Below the pieces are notes generated by a model. The model had not been told where the DNA came from, did not search any database, and worked only from the letters and a program-made list of their open reading frames with translations. A program made the translations under genes and the position numbers. Of a stretch of 64,000 bases of DNA, positions 23,201 to 32,039 are shown one piece after another; the first letter of the stretch is position 1, and each line of letters opens with the position of its first letter. This stretch comes from Bedellia somnulentella (Eukaryota; Arthropoda; Insecta; Lepidoptera; Bedelliidae): the NCBI GenBank assembly GCA_963576735.1, contig OY755174.1, forward strand, positions 1,240,001-1,304,000. The letters are read 5' to 3'.

Positions 23201-26200
23201 GAGCCATTCCAAGCACTCCAATGAGTGTTGCCAACAAACTCTTCGGAGCCAACATGGCGCAGTACGTCGCTGCAGCCACCCACATCAGATGGACGGATAG
23301 TGATTCCATGGCCTCGAATGGAAAACACCACCAGGAATCCCTATGGAAAAACAGGTTTTAAAACGTATACTTACTCATGGTCATCAATTCTAAAAGGAGT
23401 AGCCGGAGCTACAAAATTAGAAATTCCTCAGTCACTTTTGGAAGTGTATACATACATATACTCACGACATTAGTTCCCATTGGGGTAGGCAGAGACTATC
23501 GATCGCCACTTCGTACGAGCCTGACAAACCTCTCTAGCTTCGTTTACGTCCATTAATATTTTTTGGAAGTGGTGTGTGGTGAATATTGTTAAGTAAAGGA
23601 TGAATGATGAAAGAAATGTGTTAGTGCTATTCTAAGCTAATACTGCATAGCTAAATATATATTAGGATTTAAAATATTCATTGACAATTAATTAGGCCTC
23701 GTCCGCACAGCGAATATTAACCGCGCGGTTTTTTTCTAGTATACAGAATTACTAGTTTTAGTAGAATTACACGTTCATTACGAAAAAAAATCCTCAAAAA
23801 TCAGTGTTTTGCTATAAATTGCACTCAGTGCGATCGTTCTGATGGCGGATAATAAATTATGCGAACTTTTTCCGCAGGGAAAAAAATCGCTGTGCGGACC
23901 GGCCCTAATAATTGTAAGTCGCTGGTGGCAAAATAGCATTATCCTTTGAGTCCCGTGCGTGGGTTACATATGAGGTGACTCAGAATAAAGGCCCTATTAA
24001 ATAATTGTTAGGCGATATTCTTTGGTTTTAAAACATCACCATCGATCACTGATTTGACAATATAATTTACTCTCTTCATTCATAGAGTGGCTGTGAAGGT
24101 TTTAATTTCCAATATTTGGCTATAAGTGCGTGTGTGTGAATGATATTTTGGTGTTATAGTCGTGCATATTGGAAGCTATGTATGTATGTCAATTTGATTC
24201 TGTTTTCAATTATTACAATATTTCTTTGTTTCAAGCCTTGTTATGTAATCGTAAACTCCTCATAGAGTGGCGGTGATGGATGTGGATCGGATACATCACT
24301 TGTAGCATTAAATTCCTCTCAGGCTAGTTATTTATGCGCTTCTTACCCAAAGTACAAATTATGCGTAAGGTTTGTGGAATCCAAAGTACCACTCAAAGAA
24401 TAACAATAAACCGACAAACGTTAGTTCGTATCATACCATACTATCAACCTTAGTTTACGTTAAGTAACTCTGAAAAAAACCTATAGCAAAATGTGTACGT
24501 TCCTTCGAATCCAATGTAACTTACTCGATAAAGGAGTAGCCAACAAGTCTGGCGGCGTGGGAGAAGAACGCGATGATGATGACGTTGACGTGGCCGATGC
24601 GCGCCGTGATAGCGTCGGCGCCGTAGAGGAACGGGATGCTGCTCAGCGTGCCCACCGTCACGGTTATTCCTGGACATCGCGCAAAATAATATGTTTCACG
24701 GGAGGTCGCTCATAAACATCAGACAGCCAATTACTACACACTCAGAAACTACACGGCCACTTCCTTGCAAGATAAGCTACACCTTAGCGAACTAATGGAT
24801 GTTGAATTTAAACAATAAAACCCGACAGTAAGGAAGTGACATCGGACATTTCTGAGCATGTAATTTTATCATTGACCACAGGATTCATTATCAACTTACC
24901 GAGCAGAAAGTTTGGTGCTCCTAATTCCTTCAAATACAGGAATAGATAAGATTCGATAAATCCCCAAAAATTGCCCAAGGCAAACAGGAAAAATATGAAT
25001 ATTATTATGTGGGGCATTTTTATGATATTTACGAGATCGTGTAATAAATTATCTGCCGGTAGTTTCGCTCCAAGAGGCATAGCAGCTACTGTCACAGCTG
25101 ATATTAACAACAAAACGTCATATGTGTAAAACGCAGCTGAGTAATCGGTGTAACCTGTAAAAGACATTGATATTTATCAGACAATCATCAACACTAGAAA
25201 ACTGTTGACAGACAGATAACGATTGAAAATGAACGCAAGTACCAACCTACTTGTTTGCTTCTCATGTCGATGAGCATACCCGTAATAGGCGAGAATATTG
25301 CCATGCCTATACTTGAAAACAGTCTTTCTCTGCCGAAATCACCTCCGTATTTTTGTATCATGGTCAACGCTATTGGATCCATGATTGTTACACCGGCAGA
25401 TAGCATTATGGTGCCCATAAATCTCAGGAAGAAATATATGTAAAATGTCTTATCGTCGCTTTCTTTATAATCTGGAGGACATATATCCGGGCCACCTTTC
25501 CTGTAATTTTCCAACATTAAAATCACGTAGCTAAGTAAATAACTATCGGTTTTATCTACACAAGATAATGCTACTGTATGTGAGTGCATAGTACATTGAC
25601 ATATCGTTTATCAAAATAAAATTATAGCTACCTGAAATCGCATTTGAGTACCATACAGCCTGCTGACAAAGTTTTGAGTCGTTCTTGCGATAGTTTTGTC
25701 ATATTGTGTAACATGACAAGGCCTCCACATCTTAAGTCTTCTTTATCTAATGCAGTAATATTTACACCTTGTGCAATTAAAAGGTTTTCCCCAAAACGAG
25801 ATCTAAAGTCTGTTACTGTATCATTGAGATCCTAAAAGACGAGATCAGACGTAAGTTTTATTTCACAAGCTTGAAGAAGTATCTGAATTGGTCCATGATT
25901 CTGGTAAGCAAAACTCAATCGATAAATGACCATTTATAAGCAAACAACCAAAAGTCATGTTGGCTTTGAATAGCAATAACCTATTTTTTTGCCGTGCGTG
26001 TCGCACAATTGTAGCGACTTAGCATAGCCGTGAGTACTCGTATATTGGTAGTAACTAAATATATTATAATGCATATATTATTGAATACAGGTTTATTTAA
26101 GGAATACATTACCCTTTCCATTTCAATCCCCAATTGTTCTTTGGGCTCTCCTAAATCGTCGTGAACTTCTATCAGAAAGAATGCGGCGTCATTGTAATCT

Positions 26201-28491
26201 TCGTCCGTGATATTATTCATATTGTTGTGACTGAAATTATTTCAACGTTAAATTTGACACTGAATCTTTTTCATTATCTATCACTATATTTGTAGAAGGT
26301 TTTATCAAAGCTTTCGGAAGGATCAACTAATTGTAATCAATTAGTCGCACAAATTCAAGTACATGACATGACTCTGTACTGTGTAATAAAATACATTTAA
26401 TATTTATTAAGTAGTGTATTATTATTTAGTAGACTGTTTATTTTAATAGTACTCGAAGGCAAGCGTGGTGTATAGGTGTATGTTCTTTACTAACACTTTA
26501 AGAGGGAAACCTATGAATGATTAATAATTTACGAACAATAAAATTACTTGGTGAGAAAATAGGAGTAAAACAAGAAGTCAAGAAAGCACTACATTTAATC
26601 GTAAAATATCATCCGTTAAAGGTTTAAAATATACATCCCATGCAACTTACTTGCTGCTATTGGATAGATTTGGTGGTTTAACTTTGTGACTGATACGAAA
26701 TTTGATGTCATCTTTATCATCAGCTGGATCGCTGGCAGGTCTTTCAGTAGGATGGAACAGCATGCAATGGTCGACACATCTGTCCAGAACAAAATCCACT
26801 TGCTCGTCTTCATCAGGACACTCGCGGCTGGGACATGGACTCCACCAAATCTAAAATGTAGCGTCAGATAATATTTTCAACCTCACTAAATACTTGAATA
26901 CTATTAAGTTCATTTTGTAACATTTCTTTGATTTTTAGCCAAAAAACATACTGTATTTTATAGTATCATTCAAAACATTAAAAAAAATATTACGTGAGTC
27001 ATCAAAAAAATAATACATTATTTACTCGATCTTCGAATTTAGTTTTTTCTTTTGCCAACTATTCCACAATTTACTATCAAAAGTGACTGAAGAATTTCCA
27101 ATTCTGAAGCACACGTTACACCGTTTTGTGTATGTACATACACGTACTTATATCGTAGTACTTATGTCGAATTAAGTGACTAAAGCGAAAACTTAAGTTT
27201 AAAAATGACTCTTAAAGATGTGCTGCAATAGCGGGATCAAAATATAATTTATACGCTCTTTTTTAATATTAGACTCGACGAACAAAGGCTTTACCTTAAT
27301 TTACTATATCTTAGGTTAAAGACCACTTGCCACAAAATAACTTTTTATTCATGTACAGTTTTCATTTATTCTATTTTAGAATAACGTTTTCTGCATTATT
27401 ATTTGTGTTTAGCTGTGTAGTGTTGGCAAAGAATAGCATAAACACATTTATTTCCGTGGGTGTCGTAAGAGGTGACTTAAAGTGCTTTATAATTATAAGT
27501 GATTGTTGATCCTTTTTTTTTACAAAATTCAGATTCATAGCCACGAGTATTTGTGTGTGCATGTGAAAAAAATACACCTTTTTATAATTATTGCAATTTA
27601 CAAAAATCACAGGTGAATTTTTATGAATGCATCTGCACTTGTTGTATTTAAATAACTACATTTAATCATTATTTTTCTAAACTAATTAGTTAATATAATT
27701 GCTTTCTGATAAATTTTACTAATTAGTTCTAGCAGATAAGTGTTTAACAAATAAACACGTCCAAGAAACACAAGTTATGGGAAATCTCCATATTTTGCTA
27801 ATTCCCTTGACTAATTCAATGACACATTCATGTAATGACACTGAGCTAATCTGATCAGGGGCCGGATGAAACCGATTTGCTCAAATTCTTAAAGGAGTGC
27901 ACTAGGTAAGACCGTAACTATGTTGAGGGTCAATTCTTTTAGGGTCCATACTAAGCAAATAAATTGTGTACCTCGACACTTCTCGTAATAGGGTGCCGCA
28001 TGACGTAAGCTGACGGCATCACACCCGGAGTTTCTTGATGGGGAATCAGAAGCAGAGAATGATGGAAAGCAGCATTCAATATCAGAGCGGTTATCACAAC
28101 TGGTTTATATTCTCCGAAACGGTCAACTAGGAAACCTAAAAAATAATAAAACTAATAAAACCTGTCACATCTATAAAATCTAAGAAAATCGCAACATACC
28201 TGTAATCGGTGGACTTAAAAAGGTTGTAAAAGGTAACGCTAAATACACAAACGATATCTCTGGAACAGTAAGTCCGATACTCTGCATGTGAATTGTCAAA
28301 TACGGTAGAAGGGACGCCGTCGCTCCATACATAACAAAAAGAGTCACTTTCAACATTATCAGGTTGGGATTTATCCGCATTAAAACCATAATTCTTCGAA
28401 TGCATCCTAACCGAGGAGCTGTATCACTTTCTTCATCCATTGTGTCGTCCTCATATTCTTTCTTCGCGTCGTCCTCCGCAGACTTCGCCAT
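17289..28491 (-). CDS. MFSD6: Major facilitator superfamily domain-containing protein 6, 13 coding exons
   Basis: Coding exons, in order on the minus strand: 28491-28200, 28135-27972, 26850-26651, 26230-26113, 25831-25632, 25500-25247, 25154-24900, 24669-24525, 23340-23189, 22277-22098, 21429-21287, 20506-20288, 17525-17289. They total 2559 nt, one frame, 852 residues plus stop. Membrane segments begin at about residue 44. Family-typical stretches include NPNLIMLKVTLF and PYLTIHM (exon 1), GRERLFSSIGMAIFSPITG (exon 6) and RGSGSFGGG (exons 9-10). Residues about 135-325 form a hydrophilic, Cys-containing loop with several NxS/T sites. A polar C-tail (about 640-852) ends near PPPPSYYEA, which holds a PPxY motif. 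MFSD6 proteins are multi-pass transporters or receptors of uncertain substrate. At the exon 6/7 junction the frame requires donor GTTGGT at 25246, not the nearer GTAGG. Exon borders are read from splice signals; the family call is firm. Confidence 0.92.
17565..17705 (-). repeat. LINE/SINE 3' end with TATTC-repeat tail
   Basis: On the minus strand it reads ggttgtctggaagagatcgc, gataagaccgcc, then acaataaagagtta and (TTCTA)n. It is the same family as at 6225-6354 but with a different tail unit. It lies in the last MFSD6 intron, 40 bases from exon 13. Confidence 0.75.
17706..18243. other. MFSD6 intron sequence, no clear element
   Basis: Around 17935-18110, ggctgaggaattactaattc and similar blocks suggest a highly decayed family A relic; otherwise nothing. 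Confidence 0.35.
18244..18469 (+). repeat. Family A copy with small internal deletion
   Basis: Starts gctgtgtagtgtcggctt and ends with a TATG tail. It lacks the ggagacccatcaccaacaac segment. It forms an inverted pair with 18681-18934. Confidence 0.8.
18681..18934 (-). repeat. Family A copy, full length, inverted relative to 18244-18469
   Basis: Begins with its tail (gtacatacatacatac) and ends gacactacacggc. About 211 bases separate it from the oppositely oriented copy in the same MFSD6 intron. Confidence 0.8.
19465..19536 (+). repeat. Family A 3' remnant interrupted by SINE family B
   Basis: The text ttttcagaggtggctgagg, aatttctaactcggcagg and gattgatagctata matches the last third of family A. 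SINE B follows immediately after tgatagctataat (19524-19536), one arm of its target duplication. Confidence 0.65.
19537..19842 (+). mobile_element. SINE family B, 5'-truncated, with 13-bp target duplication
   Basis: It begins cctgggtcgggcctacacc (lacking the tRNA head seen at 39627-39988) and ends ggcgtgaacg followed by (TTATG)n. It is flanked by tgatagctataat at 19524-19536 and 19843-19855. It is nearly identical to the 39.6-kb and 44.9-kb copies over shared parts, so the family was recently active. Confidence 0.88.
19856..20287. other. MFSD6 intron sequence
   Basis: AT-rich; no assignable element. Confidence 0.4.
20645..20904 (-). repeat. Family A copy, full length
   Basis: Tail cataccttaca-like at the left end, then cctagaaggggtatcaagag, caaccgcattgcccaaaag, and ccaacactacacagc at the right (5') end. 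It lies in an MFSD6 intron. Confidence 0.8.
20905..21286. other. MFSD6 intron, no recognised element
   Basis: Non-coding between MFSD6 exons 12 and 11. Confidence 0.4.
21460..22090. other. MFSD6 intron, no clear element
   Basis: The segment 21650-21720 (acttagtcatgtaaat) is faintly like SINE family B. The plus frame at 21895-22233 overlaps exon 10 on the other strand and is a shadow. Confidence 0.4.
22300..23188. other. MFSD6 intron, with the start of a shared repeat at its right part
   Basis: Most is unassigned. The segment 23041-23115 (atacgcgataaaaatatacg, caatagttgttttaattata, atgtgcaatcgtgaa) recurs at 30935-31008 with few changes and is preceded by ctgaaaagttttcgaaacg, so it is a dispersed repeat end of unknown class. 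Confidence 0.5.
23366..23651 (-). repeat. Family A copy split by a LINE-T insertion
   Basis: The tail-side half is 23366-23446 and the 5' half 23561-23651 (ending aatactgcatagc). The two halves are separated by the 114-bp LINE-T 3' end. Confidence 0.7.
23447..23560 (-). mobile_element. LINE-T 3' end inserted into family A with 11-bp target duplication
   Basis: The direct repeat ttttggaagtg at 23436-23446 and 23561-23571 flanks a minus-strand fragment: tail tatacatacata, then actcacgacattagttccc, attggggtaggcagagact, acctctctagcttcgtttac. The tail here is TATG-type, like that of family A, whereas other LINE-T copies have TAAG. Confidence 0.85.
23695..23905. mobile_element. 211-bp MITE-like element with GTCCGCACAGCGA inverted ends
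   Basis: Left end ggcctcgtccgcacagcga; right end, reverse complemented, gggccggtccgcacagcga. The interior is AT-rich with partly complementary arms. It is flanked by tta and taa, so the duplication is unclear (perhaps a 3-bp TWA-type that has drifted). No ORF. It lies in the intron between MFSD6 exons 9 and 8. Confidence 0.65.
23906..24524. other. MFSD6 intron, no clear element
   Basis: The phrase catagagtggc followed by ggtga or tgtga occurs at 24082 and 24263, and a relative at 36455. This may be a fragment of an unrecognised repeat. Confidence 0.35.
26860..27400. other. MFSD6 intron, no clear element
   Basis: AT-rich intron between exons 3 and 2. Confidence 0.4.
27412..27565 (+). repeat. 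Family A relic
   Basis: Starts agctgtgtagtgttggc, keeps gtgggtgtcgtaagagg, then is deleted to the end region tcatagccacgagtatttg. Confidence 0.6.
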
Positions 28492-28640
28492 GGCTGAAGT
28501 TTAGACTAGTCACGAATATAAATATACTTTTGATAGAGTGCTCATGTTAGCTCGCGAGCTGTATCTTATCAACTGAGCCTTTGCTCGAGGTAGGATTGAC
28601 AGTTCGACGGTGGAGGTTTATTTGCTTAGAGATTGTTTAG
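28492..28640 (-). promoter_or_regulatory. MFSD6: 5' UTR/promoter region of MFSD6 (approximate)
   Basis: The ATG at 28491-28489 is preceded on the minus strand by non-coding sequence with no splice acceptor close to the start, followed by a somewhat GC-richer stretch (about 28610-28720). Transcription probably starts within a few hundred bases. No TATA box or initiator could be fixed. Confidence 0.3.
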
Positions 28641-29297
28641 ATTTGAGCGTGAAGGAAGGCAGGAATGAGGCGAGCTCCCGAGCGACTGGGTCGGATTGTG
28701 GCGGACGTGGCGCGGGACGCCAATTTACGAATAATAGAAAATTACCTTCGTTTAAGAAGTGTCACGGCGATTGGTGGGCATGCTGGCTAAATCGTCTAGC
28801 GATCCTATAAGACCTTGCCGGTAATAGCTGGGGTCGGGGCGCTATCCCGATACGGATTAGTGCACAAAGGTGGGTCGCGAAACACGCACTATTTGCCATC
28901 GACATTTTCTGAAAAGTATTTTGAAATCTGAGCAAATTGTAAGTAACTTTAAATTTTATTGATAAATTGGAACTCTTAATTACGGTAACTGTTTGATCTC
29001 TTATTCGTAAACTTTTTCATTTAAATTTTAGGAACGTTCTTTATTTATCAAATTAATTTATTTATCCAGCGGTTCTCGCACACACACAAATGGTACTGCG
29101 ATCGGGATTAATCACTGCGAGGGACGATGATAATAGATTACCGTTATTAGAAACAAACTGAATGAAAATGGATGGATTTCCTAGGCAAATAATTGTTTTC
29201 GGTTTGCAATACATTCATTCAACTCAGCGGAGCGCAAACAGATTTTCAAAAACGACTTGTGTACAGCTTGATCTTCAAGTTCTTTCAAATTCTACTC
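28641..29297. other. Intergenic, upstream of MFSD6
   Basis: Moderately GC-rich near 28660-28860, then AT-rich. No repeat identified; may contain regulatory sequence for the divergent gene pair. Confidence 0.35.
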
Positions 29298-29445
29298 GAG
29301 GAAAAGTAACAAAAATAAAGAAATTTTGGTGATAGGTCCCCAGCCACATCGCCAAACAAACAATTAGAAATAGTTACCTCTTAGGTCTATTAAGGTACTC
29401 GTGGAAAGAAATGAGGAAGTGTTCTAGTTCTAAGCCGACTTATAT
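29298..29445 (-). repeat. Family A relic
   Basis: Decayed minus copy: ttggtgataggtccccagcc, acatcgcca, ttacctctta, actcgtggaaagaaatgagg, tctaagccgac. Confidence 0.55.
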
Positions 29446-29534
29446 ATTCTAAAACAAATATTATTACTATATATTTATTCTTTAATATACGGCATCTAAT
29501 TTTTATCCTACTGAAACGAGGCAATAATACGATA

Positions 29535-29698
29535 GGTGTCCGAAGTATCAAGAATTTTATTAAGCATGTATGAAAATATTGATGGATGTAAACGAAGCAA
29601 GAGAGGTTTGCCAGGATCGTACTAAGTGGAGATCGATAGTCTCTGCCTATCCCAATGGGAAATAATGGCGTAAGTGTATATATGTATATTATACTGAT
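29535..29698 (+). mobile_element. LINE-T 3' end, 5'-truncated
   Basis: Covers gtgtccgaagtatcaagaa, gatggatgtaaacgaagcaa, gaggtttgccaggatcgtac, ctctgcctatcccaatggga and a tatatgta-type tail. Reading frame (VNEAREVCQDRTKW) is intact in the last part. Confidence 0.75.
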
Positions 29699-29810
29699 AC
29701 TGATGGTGATATTTTCCGTCGCATATTTAATTACCGTGATTTTGAGCAAACTTCATGTATCTCCGATTACCATTAAAAAACAAAATTCAAACTCCGTACA
29801 TTTACATTTT

Positions 29811-30037
29811 TACATAGATACATATACTCACGGCTACAAATCCCTTGAAGGGTTCGCCAGAGCTAGGGAATTAGAAATTTCTCAGACACTTTTGGAAGTT
29901 GTGTGGGGTAAAGATGGTAAAATAAAGGTTGTTGGTGATTCCCTTAAAAGCCCCAATACCGTTAGTCGCCTCTTACGTACACCCACCGAGAGAAATGGGA
30001 TAGTGCTGTGGTGCTATTCTAAGCCGACACTACACAG
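29811..30037 (-). repeat. Family A copy with internal deletion
   Basis: Tail catagatacatatactc, hairpin cccttgaaggg, and 5' end gacactacacag. It lacks the gggtctccaaccgcatcgcc part. Confidence 0.78.
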
Positions 30038-30780
30038 AGTCACCCTAATAGATGTAAGATATATTAAAACGAAACTGTCTCTGTATATCTAACGTCATCT
30101 TAGCAGAGTTAAAGAGATGGTAAGAATTTGCTTTGTGCATGGTGTGAAACTTTGGCACATACTTAATTATGGATAATCTTAGCTCATTCTCAACTTTTAC
30201 TATTTATTCAACTATAAATTTTTAGAACTTTGCGTTTAACAGATATTATTTTCACTTTTTAAAGTTTTTCTATACGACCAAACTAAACGATAGGTTGACA
30301 TGCTAAACTTATTATCCATCACTAAAACGAAGCTCATAACGTAAGTGGAAAATGTTCATCTTTAATTTTCGTTACATTCGAAATGGATTCTAAGCAATTC
30401 TAACGAACTGGGTGTTGTAATAAATTTATTTACGACAACCCCTGTTGATGCCAAATATGTGGACCTCAGAAAAAAAAGTACGTTATAGCCCTAATTCGTA
30501 CTGATAAACAAATAGAGTTTCAAAATCAGAGTTGTGATAAAAACCAGTTTTACATGCCTATGCCTAAATTCAGTAGAGTTGGAGTAGAATAGAAGTTGTG
30601 TGTTAAAAATTGTAATAATGCGAAGTTAGCTCACCGATAGATAGATGGCGCTGTAAAATGTTACAAAAATACATACAATACGTTAAAAATGAGAAAAATA
30701 TTGATGATGGTGATTATTATACTACCGCACACCTAACCTACATATATATTTATATTTTTAGATCATTGGTAGCAATATCA
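30038..30780. other. Intergenic, no clear element
   Basis: AT-rich. A gatagatggcgctgtaaa motif stands at 30642-30659, just left of a LINE-T fragment. Confidence 0.35.
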
Positions 30781-30784
30781 AAAA

Positions 30785-30930
30785 TACAAATATATGGCGT
30801 CCGAAATATGAAGAATAAAAGAGCATGTATGAAAAGATTGATGGATGTAAACGAAGCTAGAGAGGTTTGTCAGGATCGTACGAAGTGGCGATCAATAGTC
30901 TCTGCCTAACCCAATGGGAAATAACGATGT
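30785..30930 (+). mobile_element. LINE-T 3' end, 5'-truncated, no tail
   Basis: Encodes RNMKNKRACMKRLMDVNEAR and then EVCQDRTKWRSIVSA before ending in cccaatgggaaataac. It is followed directly by the shared repeat at 30935-31008. Confidence 0.75.
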
Positions 30931-31008
30931 AATAACACGCGATTAAAATATCCGAAAGTCAATAGTTGTTTTAATTATAATGTGCAATCGTGAATGTCTT
31001 GGAAAATA

Positions 31009-31799
31009 ATATAAACATGGTTATTTTTCAAATATATTTTATAAATTACATACACTTATCTAAGGTTTCTTTAATTGTTCGCTTCTTATGGAATTTAGCA
31101 TGATGATATTCGTAGCCTTTGTTTATTCTAATAATACCATTATAATTACTAAGATAATAAATATTAAAGATAAAACTTACCTGTCTTTTATTAATCGTCG
31201 GTTGAAGTCAGGTTACTTCGGCTACATATATTTGTGATTAAAATACAAGCAGTATTCTCCCTCCTATAGTGTTACATGCAGTAAATCAAATAATTTACGT
31301 TCTTGTTGCATAACTGCCACCTGTTGGAGAGTAGCAGCACTACTTCAGTACGTTAATGTTAAATGTTATTTCTTCATGTCGGTAGTTATATTTAGAATCA
31401 ACATATTAGTGTGTTTATAGTAAGTACAACTAATTTTATATATAAATTAGATACGTCTGCACTCTGCATAATTAATGACAGTATTATTGGCAGTTTGATT
31501 GAGTGATGCGTTGCGCTAGAAAAAATATTTGATAAGTACTTAGTTGGTTACTGAAAACGTATTTCATAGGAAGTCTTCGTGGGTAAGTGATTGGTTTGTG
31601 CCAGGTATAATAGTTTATATATTATTTAACATCGATATTTAGATTTACAACTGTAACTAACTTATAACTAAAAATAGACTACAATTATAAATTTATTGCA
31701 AAAAATGTAGCTAGTGCCTCCTATCGGAAGTTGTATGAACTAAAAACTATATCTGCGTCTTTCTTGTCTGTGGTCTTTCGCGAATTGTATGTCAAGTCA
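31009..31799. other. Intergenic, upstream of bunched
   Basis: AT-rich; no repeat identified. Likely holds upstream regulatory sequence or a first non-coding exon of bunched, neither of which can be placed. Confidence 0.35.
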
Positions 31800-32039
31800 A
31801 CCATAGTGCATTGCGCATAATGGCCGCCATGTTGCTGCCGTCTGAAAGATGTTCTGAACTTTGTGTGTTTACTAATGAATTGCATGAACTTGTGTAGCTA
31901 AATTATTGTGTTTGTGAAATTGTGAGTGTAAAATGGTTTTATATTAGGCGTATCGTTATGATTGAATGTCTATCCAATGTCTTTGAAGCCAATAAACAGT
32001 GAAATTTTCTTTAGATAGTCATTCGATTCGGACAGCATA
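31800..32039 (+). promoter_or_regulatory. bun: Probable 5' UTR/promoter of bunched with a 25-codon upstream ORF
   Basis: Upstream of the start, 31820-31830 reads atggccgccat, a palindrome containing the CCGCCATNTT form of the YY1/Pho site. The same ATG has A at -3 and G at +4 and opens a 25-codon ORF ending TAG at 31895-31897. If transcription begins before 31820 this is an upstream ORF able to limit translation of the long isoform. If it begins after, it is a promoter element. Sequence alone does not decide. Confidence 0.4.

Noticed and set aside
25250..25255. Nearer donor GTAGG at the end of MFSD6 exon 6
   Set aside because: Using it puts exon 7 out of frame; the donor four bases further on restores the known MFSD6 reading.
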